DNA of 64,000 nucleotides, taken from JACJWR01 sp964474045 (GTDB taxonomy: Bacteria > Actinomycetota > Actinomycetes > S36-B12 > UBA10799). Of this stretch, positions 58,789 to 64,000 are shown piece by piece. Below the pieces are notes generated by a model, which ran no database searches, was not told the origin of the DNA, and was given only the letters and a program-made list of their open reading frames with translations. The number at the start of each line of letters is the position of its first letter. Positions within the stretch are counted from its first letter, which is position 1. A program made the position numbers and the translations under genes. The stretch lies in the NCBI GenBank assembly GCA_964474045.1, contig CAYYRC010000003.1:1-64000 (forward strand), written 5' to 3'.

Positions 58789-59649
58789 ATGACGACTATC
58801 GACGAGGGAGTCGCCGCGGACCACGACGCCGCGCCCAAGCCTGGCGAGATGTCGCTGGCGGACCACCTGCGCGAGTTGCGCAGCCGCCTCATCAAGAGTG
58901 CCATCGCCATCGTCCTGGGCATGATCGTCGGCTGGGTCTTCTTCGACCCGATCTATGCCTTCCTGAGCGCGCCGATCAACGCGGTCATCGCCGACGCCCA
59001 GGCGCAGGGCAGGGACATCCAAGTCGTGGTGCTGGGTATCACCGACCCCTTCACGCTCAAGATGAAGATCTCGGCCACCGTTGGCCTGGTGCTGGCCGCC
59101 CCGGTGTGGCTCTACCAGCTGTGGCGCTTCATCACCCCAGGCCTGCACAAGCATGAGCGTCGTACGGCCTACCTGTTCGCGGCGGTCGCGTTCCCGCTCT
59201 TCCTCGCCGGCGTGGCGCTGGCCTACGTGTTCCTTCCCAAGGGCCTTGACCTGCTGTTCGGGTTCACCCCGGAGAACGTCAGCAACTACGTCGAGGTCAG
59301 CCGATACCTGTCCTTCTTCCTGCGCACCGCGCTGGTGTTCGGGCTGGGCTTCCTCACGCCATTGATCCTGGTGGCCCTGAACATCGTGGGAGTGCTCAGC
59401 GGTAAGCGGCTGGCGTCCTGGTGGCGCGGCATCATCTTCGGCGTCTTCGTCTTCGCGGCCGTCGCGACCCCGTCGGGCGATCCGATCACGCTGCTGGCGC
59501 TGGGCCTGCCGATCCTGACGCTCGTCGGCGCCGCGATCGGTTTCTGCTTCCTGAACGACCGCCGACGCCGCATCAACGGCGCCGAGCCCGACTACGACAC
59601 GTGGGACGACGACCAGACAAGCCCGCTTCCGGGCGGGGACGACCGGTAG
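58789..59649 (+). CDS. tatC: Twin-arginine translocase subunit TatC
   Basis: A 286-residue six-helix membrane protein that recognises twin-arginine signal peptides. MSLADHLRELRSRLIKSAIAI holds the conserved HLxELRxRL, and APVWLYQLWRFITPGLHKHERR and the FGLGFLTPLILV region follow. GGGAG upstream of the ATG gives its ribosome-binding site. No tatB is seen; actinobacteria often encode it elsewhere. Confidence 0.97.
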   Translation: MTTIDEGVAADHDAAPKPGEMSLADHLRELRSRLIKSAIAIVLGMIVGWVFFDPIYAFLSAPINAVIADAQAQGRDIQVVVLGITDPFTLKMKISATVGLVLAAPVWLYQLWRFITPGLHKHERRTAYLFAAVAFPLFLAGVALAYVFLPKGLDLLFGFTPENVSNYVEVSRYLSFFLRTALVFGLGFLTPLILVALNIVGVLSGKRLASWWRGIIFGVFVFAAVATPSGDPITLLALGLPILTLVGAAIGFCFLNDRRRRINGAEPDYDTWDDDQTSPLPGGDDR

Positions 59650-59651
59650 CG
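59646..59651 (+). promoter_or_regulatory. -10 box, lipid kinase gene
   Basis: TAGCGT overlaps the tatC stop codon and ends 7 nt before the ATG at 59659. Confidence 0.45.
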
Positions 59652-59658
59652 TCTGGCC

Positions 59659-60573
59659 ATGGCAGCCCCCCAACCACCGCGCCGCGTGGTCCTGTTGATC
59701 AACCCAACCTCCGGCCGTGGCCGGGGCGGGCGCAACGCGCCGCTGGCGGCCGACCGGCTGCGGGCTCGAGGCGTCCACGTCGTCGAGGTGTGCGGGCAGT
59801 CCGCTGACGAGTCCTTCGAACTCGCCCGCCAAGCCCTCGACGAGGGCGCCGACGCGCTCGTGGCCTGTGGCGGCGACGGCACCGTTCACCTCGCGCTGCA
59901 ACTGGTTGCCGGCACCGAGACCCCGCTGGGCATCATCCCGGTAGGCACGGGCGACGACAACGCGCGCACGCTGGGGCTGCCGCTCGCGGACGCCGAGGCG
60001 GCCGCGGACATCGTGGCAAGTGGCCACGTGCGCACGGTCGATGCGGGCCGGATCTCGGCCGCCGACGGCGTCCAGCGCTGGTTCCTGGGCGTCATGAGCT
60101 CCGGGTTCGACTCCGCCGTCAACGAACGCGCCAACACGATCTCCTGGCCCAAGGGCCAGGCACGCTACCTGGTATCCATCCTGGGCGAGCTGCGGGTGTT
60201 CAAGCCGCTGCCCTACACCGTGGTGATCGACGACGTGCACCACGACGGCAAGGCGATGCTGGTGGCGGTCGGCAACGGCGTGTCCTACGGCGGCGGAATG
60301 AAGGTGTGCCCGTCGGCGATCGTGGACGATGGCGAGCTCTCGGTGCTGTTCCTGGCCGAGCTGGGCAAGCCCACCTTCCTGCGGGTCCTGCCCAAGGTCT
60401 TCTCCGGCACCCACGTCACCCACCCCGCGGTCACCGAGTACAGCGGCCGGCGGATCCACCTGGACGCGCCGGACCAGATCGTCTACGCCGACGGTGAGCG
60501 CGTGGGCCCGCTGCCGGCGGACATCGAGGTCGCACCCGGGGCGGTGCGGGTGATCGTGCCCGCACAGGGCTAG
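59659..60573 (+). CDS. Diacylglycerol kinase family lipid kinase
   Basis: A 304-residue soluble lipid kinase (DagK/YegS-like). NPTSGRGRGGRNA is the nucleotide-binding opening, VACGGDGTVHLALQLV is the catalytic GGDGT motif and PLGIIPVGTGDDNAR completes the ATP site. The C-terminal beta domain ends LPADIEVAPGAVRVIVP. It likely phosphorylates diacylglycerol in phospholipid recycling. helY starts four bases after its stop. Confidence 0.92.
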   Translation: MAAPQPPRRVVLLINPTSGRGRGGRNAPLAADRLRARGVHVVEVCGQSADESFELARQALDEGADALVACGGDGTVHLALQLVAGTETPLGIIPVGTGDDNARTLGLPLADAEAAADIVASGHVRTVDAGRISAADGVQRWFLGVMSSGFDSAVNERANTISWPKGQARYLVSILGELRVFKPLPYTVVIDDVHHDGKAMLVAVGNGVSYGGGMKVCPSAIVDDGELSVLFLAELGKPTFLRVLPKVFSGTHVTHPAVTEYSGRRIHLDAPDQIVYADGERVGPLPADIEVAPGAVRVIVPAQG

Positions 60574-60577
60574 CCGC

Positions 60578-63298
60578 ATGCCCTCGCCGTCCGAGCGCTA
60601 CGCCGCCGCACGGCAGCGCCAACGGGACAAGACGACGCGACTTGCACAGTTCGCCGCCTCGCTGCCGTTCACACTCGACGACTTCCAGGTGCGCGCGTGC
60701 GAGGCCCTCGAGCGCGGGGAGGGTGTGCTGGTGGCCGCCCCGACCGGCTCCGGCAAGACCGTCGTCGGCGAGTTCGCGGTGGACCTGGCTCTGGGCTCGG
60801 GCACGCGGGCCTTCTACACCACGCCGATCAAGGCGCTCAGCAACCAGAAGTACACCGAGCTGCTGGCCCGCCACGGCGCCGGCAACGTCGGCCTGCTGAC
60901 CGGCGACAACTCCATCGACGGCGATGCGCCGGTGGTCGTCATGACCACCGAGGTGCTGCGGAACATGATCTACGAGGGTTCCGCGGCGCTGGACGGGTTG
61001 CGCTACGTGGTGATGGACGAGGTGCACTACCTGGCCGACCGGTGGCGCGGCGCCGTCTGGGAGGAGGTCCTCATCCAGCTGCCCGAGAGCGTCACCGTGG
61101 CAGCGCTGTCGGCCACCGTCAGCAACGCCGAGGAGTTCGGCGAGTGGCTGCGGACGGTCCGCGGCGCCACCGCGGTGATCGTCGAGGAGCACCGCCCGGT
61201 GCCGCTCTACCAGCATGTGGCGGCTGGTTCCCGGCTGCTCGACCTGTTCACCGAAGGCAACGACATCAACCCCGAGTTGCGCCGCCTGGCGCAGGACGAC
61301 CAGGCGGCGGCGCGGCTGGGACGTCGACGGGGCTACCAGCGACGGGGCCCGCGGGCGCCGCGCACGCCGTCGCGCGCGGAGGTGATCGATCGCCTGGACC
61401 GGGCTGACCTGCTGCCCGCCATCACCTTCATCTTCTCGCGCGCGGGCTGCGACGCCGCCGCCTCGCAGGTCGCTCTGAGCGGCCTGCGGCTGACCAGCCC
61501 GGCGGAGGCCGAGCAGATTCGAGTCATCGCCGAGACCCGCTGCTCGCACCTGCCGGTCGCCGATCTGAACGTGCTGGGCTTTGAGTCGTGGGTGGACATG
61601 CTCAGCCGGGGGATCGCCGCCCACCACGCGGGCATGCTGCCGGCGTTCAAGGAGGTCGTCGAGGAGCTGTTCCAGAAGGGCCTCATCAAATGCGTGTTCG
61701 CGACGGAGACGCTGGCGCTGGGGATCAACATGCCGGCCCGGTCGGTGGCGCTGGAGAAGCTGACCAAGTGGAACGGCGAGACGCACGCGGAAATCACGCC
61801 GGGGGAGTACACGCAACTGACGGGGCGCGCGGGCCGGCGCGGGATCGACGTCGAGGGCCATGCCGTCGTGGTGTGGCACCCGGGGCTCGACCCGAACAGC
61901 CTGGCCGGGCTGGCGTCCACGCGCACGTACCCGCTGCGCTCGTCCTTCCACCCGTCGTACAACATGGCCGTCAACCTGGTCGGACGGATGGGCTACGAGG
62001 CCGCGCGCGAGGTGCTGGAGACCTCGTTCGCGCAGTTCCAGGCCGACCGGTCGGTGGTGGGGATCGCCGCGCAGCTGCGACGTCAGGAGGAGGCCGCCGC
62101 GGGATACCGGGAGGCCATGACGTGCCACCTGGGCGACTTCGTGGAGTACGCCGAGCTGCGCGAGCGCCTGGGCCAGCGGGAGAAGGAGCTGTCCAGGCGC
62201 AGCTCGGCCGCCGAGCGCCGGCGGGTGGCCGAGAGCCTGGCGGCGCTGCGCAGGGGCGACATCATCGTGGTTCCCGCCGGTCGACGGTCGGGCCCGGCGG
62301 TGGTGGTGGATCCGGCGCTGGCCGACGACGACCCGCGCCCGCAGGTCGTCACGGTCGATCGACAGCTGCGCCGCGTCGCCGTGGGTGACTTCCCATCGCC
62401 GGTGACCGCCATCGCCGCTATGCGCATCCCGCGCAGCTTCGCCCCCCGCAGCGCCTCGGCCCGCCGGGACCTCGCCCTCGCACTGCGGGAGGCGACCCGC
62501 GACGTGACCATCCACCGCCCCCGGGCGAGGCGGCGATCCGAGGGGGCCGCCGACGCCGAGGTCGCCAGCCTGCGGACACAGCTGCGCCAGCACCCCTGCC
62601 ACGGCTGCTCGGACCGCGAGGCCCATGCCCGCTGGGCCCAGCGGTATCACCGGCTGCAGCGCGAGATCGCCGGGCTGCAGCGGCGGGTGGACCAACGGGG
62701 CAACTCGATCGCGCGCCAGTTCGACCGCGTCTGCGCCGTGCTGTTCCAGCTCGGCTACCTCACCACGCCGGGGCCGGGGACCCGGCCGACGCCCGCGGGT
62801 CAGGTGCTCGCCAGGATCTACAACGACGACGACCTGCTGGCCACCGAGGCCATCCGCAGCGGGCTCTGGTCGGGGCTGGGCCCGGCGCAGCTGGCGGCGG
62901 TTGCGTCCGCCCTGGTCTATGAGGGGCGCACCGACGAGCCCGTGGTGCCGCGGATCAACGACCAGCGGATCCTGCGTGTGCTGCGCGATCAGGCCGCGGT
63001 GCTGGCCGATCTGAAGGAGGTGGAGGCGGAGCATCGGCTGTCCTTCCTCGGCCGGCTGGATGCGGGGTTCGCCGCGGCGGCGCACGGATGGGTGGCGGGC
63101 AAGCCGCTGGACAAGGTGCTCTTCGAAGCCGACATGGCGCCGGGCGACTTCGTCCGCTGGTGCAAGCAGCTGGCCGACTTGTTGGACCAGGTCGCTGCCG
63201 CTGCCGACGCCGGCCCGGGCGAGGAGCTGCGGACGGCCGCCCGCGCGGCCGTGCAGGCCATCAGGCGCGGCGTGGTCGCCTACTCCTCCACCGTCTAG
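60578..63298 (+). CDS. helY: Ski2-like DEVH-box helicase HelY
   Basis: A 906-residue superfamily 2 helicase, the same length as I recall for mycobacterial HelY. Motif I is AAPTGSGKTVVGEFAV, motif II is VVMDEVHYL, motif III is ALSATVSN, and the second RecA domain has FIFSRAGCD, ETLALGINMPARSV and QLTGRAGRRGIDVEG. A DSHCT-type C-terminus (about 720-905) completes it. It probably unwinds RNA or DNA-RNA hybrids. It is placed as in other actinobacteria, after tatC and a lipid kinase. Confidence 0.95.
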   Translation: MPSPSERYAAARQRQRDKTTRLAQFAASLPFTLDDFQVRACEALERGEGVLVAAPTGSGKTVVGEFAVDLALGSGTRAFYTTPIKALSNQKYTELLARHGAGNVGLLTGDNSIDGDAPVVVMTTEVLRNMIYEGSAALDGLRYVVMDEVHYLADRWRGAVWEEVLIQLPESVTVAALSATVSNAEEFGEWLRTVRGATAVIVEEHRPVPLYQHVAAGSRLLDLFTEGNDINPELRRLAQDDQAAARLGRRRGYQRRGPRAPRTPSRAEVIDRLDRADLLPAITFIFSRAGCDAAASQVALSGLRLTSPAEAEQIRVIAETRCSHLPVADLNVLGFESWVDMLSRGIAAHHAGMLPAFKEVVEELFQKGLIKCVFATETLALGINMPARSVALEKLTKWNGETHAEITPGEYTQLTGRAGRRGIDVEGHAVVVWHPGLDPNSLAGLASTRTYPLRSSFHPSYNMAVNLVGRMGYEAAREVLETSFAQFQADRSVVGIAAQLRRQEEAAAGYREAMTCHLGDFVEYAELRERLGQREKELSRRSSAAERRRVAESLAALRRGDIIVVPAGRRSGPAVVVDPALADDDPRPQVVTVDRQLRRVAVGDFPSPVTAIAAMRIPRSFAPRSASARRDLALALREATRDVTIHRPRARRRSEGAADAEVASLRTQLRQHPCHGCSDREAHARWAQRYHRLQREIAGLQRRVDQRGNSIARQFDRVCAVLFQLGYLTTPGPGTRPTPAGQVLARIYNDDDLLATEAIRSGLWSGLGPAQLAAVASALVYEGRTDEPVVPRINDQRILRVLRDQAAVLADLKEVEAEHRLSFLGRLDAGFAAAAHGWVAGKPLDKVLFEADMAPGDFVRWCKQLADLLDQVAAAADAGPGEELRTAARAAVQAIRRGVVAYSSTV

Positions 63299-63331
63299 CC
63301 CGGTGGAGGAGCCTCGGAATGGCAGTCTGTC

Positions 63332-63337
63332 TAGGCT
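63332..63337 (+). promoter_or_regulatory. -10 box, M24 peptidase gene
   Basis: TAGGCT ends 6 nt before the ATG at 63344. Confidence 0.6.
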
Positions 63338-63343
63338 GGCGGC

Positions 63344-64000
63344 ATGTCCAAACGCAGCCGTGCCGCTGAGTACACCCGCCGGATCGAGGCTGCCGCCGCG
63401 GCGGCGCACGCTGCCGGGATCGACGCCATCCTGGTGCAGCCCGGATCCGACCTGACCTACCTGTGCGGGTACGAGGCGCTCCCGCTCGAGCGACTGACCT
63501 GCCTGGTCATCCCGGCGCGGGGGGCGCCGGCGATTGTGGTGCCCGAGCTCGAAGTGCTCGCCGCCGCCGCCAGTCCGGTGGGCCAGATGGGCCTGGACGT
63601 GCTCGCCTGGCCCGAGACCAAGAGCCCGCACAAGGTGCTGGCCAAGCGCCTGGGGAACGTCGGCAAGGTGGGCAAGGTCGCGGTGAACCAGCAGATGTGG
63701 GCATCGCACGTATTCGCCCTGCAAGCCCAGCTGCCGCTGGTGCGGTTCTCGGCCGACACCATCGTGCCGCAGCTGCGCATGCGCAAGTCGGAGGCCGAGG
63801 CGAAGGCGCTGATGGACGCAGGCAAGGCGATCGACCGCGTCCACATGAAGGTCGCCAAGCTGCTGCGTCCAGGGCGCACGGAGCGCGAGGTGGGCGGCGA
63901 CATCGCGGACCTGATCCTGGCCGAGGGGCACCGCTCCGTGGACTTCGTGATCGTGGCGTCGGGACCCAACAGCGCCAGCCCGCACCACGAGCTGTCCGAC
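63344..64000 (+). CDS. M24 family Xaa-Pro peptidase, truncated by the window end
   Basis: 219 codons are visible. The N-terminal creatinase-type domain (about residues 1-145) has GIDAILVQPGSDLTYLCGYE and VIPARGAPAIVVPELE. The peptidase domain begins with MRKSEAEAKALMDAGKAIDRVH and TEREVGGDIADLI, reaching DFVIVASGPNSASPHHELSD, the first part of the active-site region. The metal ligands lie beyond the window. Aminopeptidase P or prolidase activity is expected for the family. Confidence 0.9.
   Translation, partial: MSKRSRAAEYTRRIEAAAAAAHAAGIDAILVQPGSDLTYLCGYEALPLERLTCLVIPARGAPAIVVPELEVLAAAASPVGQMGLDVLAWPETKSPHKVLAKRLGNVGKVGKVAVNQQMWASHVFALQAQLPLVRFSADTIVPQLRMRKSEAEAKALMDAGKAIDRVHMKVAKLLRPGRTEREVGGDIADLILAEGHRSVDFVIVASGPNSASPHHELSD

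Noticed and set aside
60431..63988. 1185-codon minus-strand open frame across helY
   Set aside because: Antisense shadow of helY and the M24 gene; composition is Arg/His/Gly-rich with no recognisable motif.

Overview
The window is about 64 kb of very GC-rich chromosome from an actinobacterium. The support is a mycothiol-synthesis ligase (mshC), an F420-type LLM oxidoreductase, a complete Pup-proteasome locus (mpa, dop, pup, prcB, prcA, pafA), helY and a TatA/TatC pair. I cannot place it to genus. Almost all of the sequence is coding, no gap exceeds about 210 bases, and no insertion sequence, phage or CRISPR array is visible.

Layout. 1-4.4 kb: tRNA-Leu, a DUF1801 protein, an M20 peptidase, a DUF559 nuclease-like gene framed by two inverted copies of a 64-bp palindrome, and an aldo/keto reductase. 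4.4-11.3 kb: LLM oxidoreductase and uppP, CorA, then the conserved set histidine phosphatase, DUF3090, SCO1664-type kinase-like protein and mshC, followed by a SAP-domain protein. 11.3-17.5 kb: Kup K+ transporter, then gnd diverging from zwf-pgi (pentose phosphate/glycolysis entry). 17.6-24.8 kb: a GGDEF protein, cobalamin-dependent metH, a fasciclin lipoprotein, an SDR and a methyltransferase. 24.8-27 kb: a methylase that looks like a fused borosin alpha-N-methyltransferase, divergent from a PfkB kinase. 27-35.9 kb: thioesterase, DUF2252, hydrolase, GNAT, regulator plus TerC, a translationally coupled SDR/macro/DUF1905 operon, a small membrane protein and a PAS-GGDEF protein. 36-39.7 kb: tRNA-Val/Cys/Gly, pabB-pabC and an FMN alpha-hydroxy-acid oxidase. 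39.7-47.9 kb: a membrane protein, a DUF5993-like mini-protein with a DsbB-like protein, a divergent CLC channel, a HAD phosphatase, an ABC permease/ATPase pair and a RecB-family nuclease. 48-64 kb: M50 protease, trmI, the Pup-proteasome genes, two FKBPs, a zinc-ribbon protein, tatA, tatC, a lipid kinase, helY and a truncated M24 peptidase.

Expression signals. At least 26 genes have a TANNNT-like -10 box ending only 6-8 nt before the start codon, which is the signature of leaderless mRNAs. Shine-Dalgarno sites are kept for a minority, such as zwf, pup, metH, mpa and tatA. Many operonic genes overlap as ATGA or GTGA, and three convergent pairs share one CTAG as both stop codons.

Most notable points: the borosin-like methylase, the 64-bp palindrome family with compensatory stem changes, a divergent leaderless pair whose -10 boxes sit on each other's start codons, and the absence of pafB/pafC from their usual place between the proteasome and tat genes.
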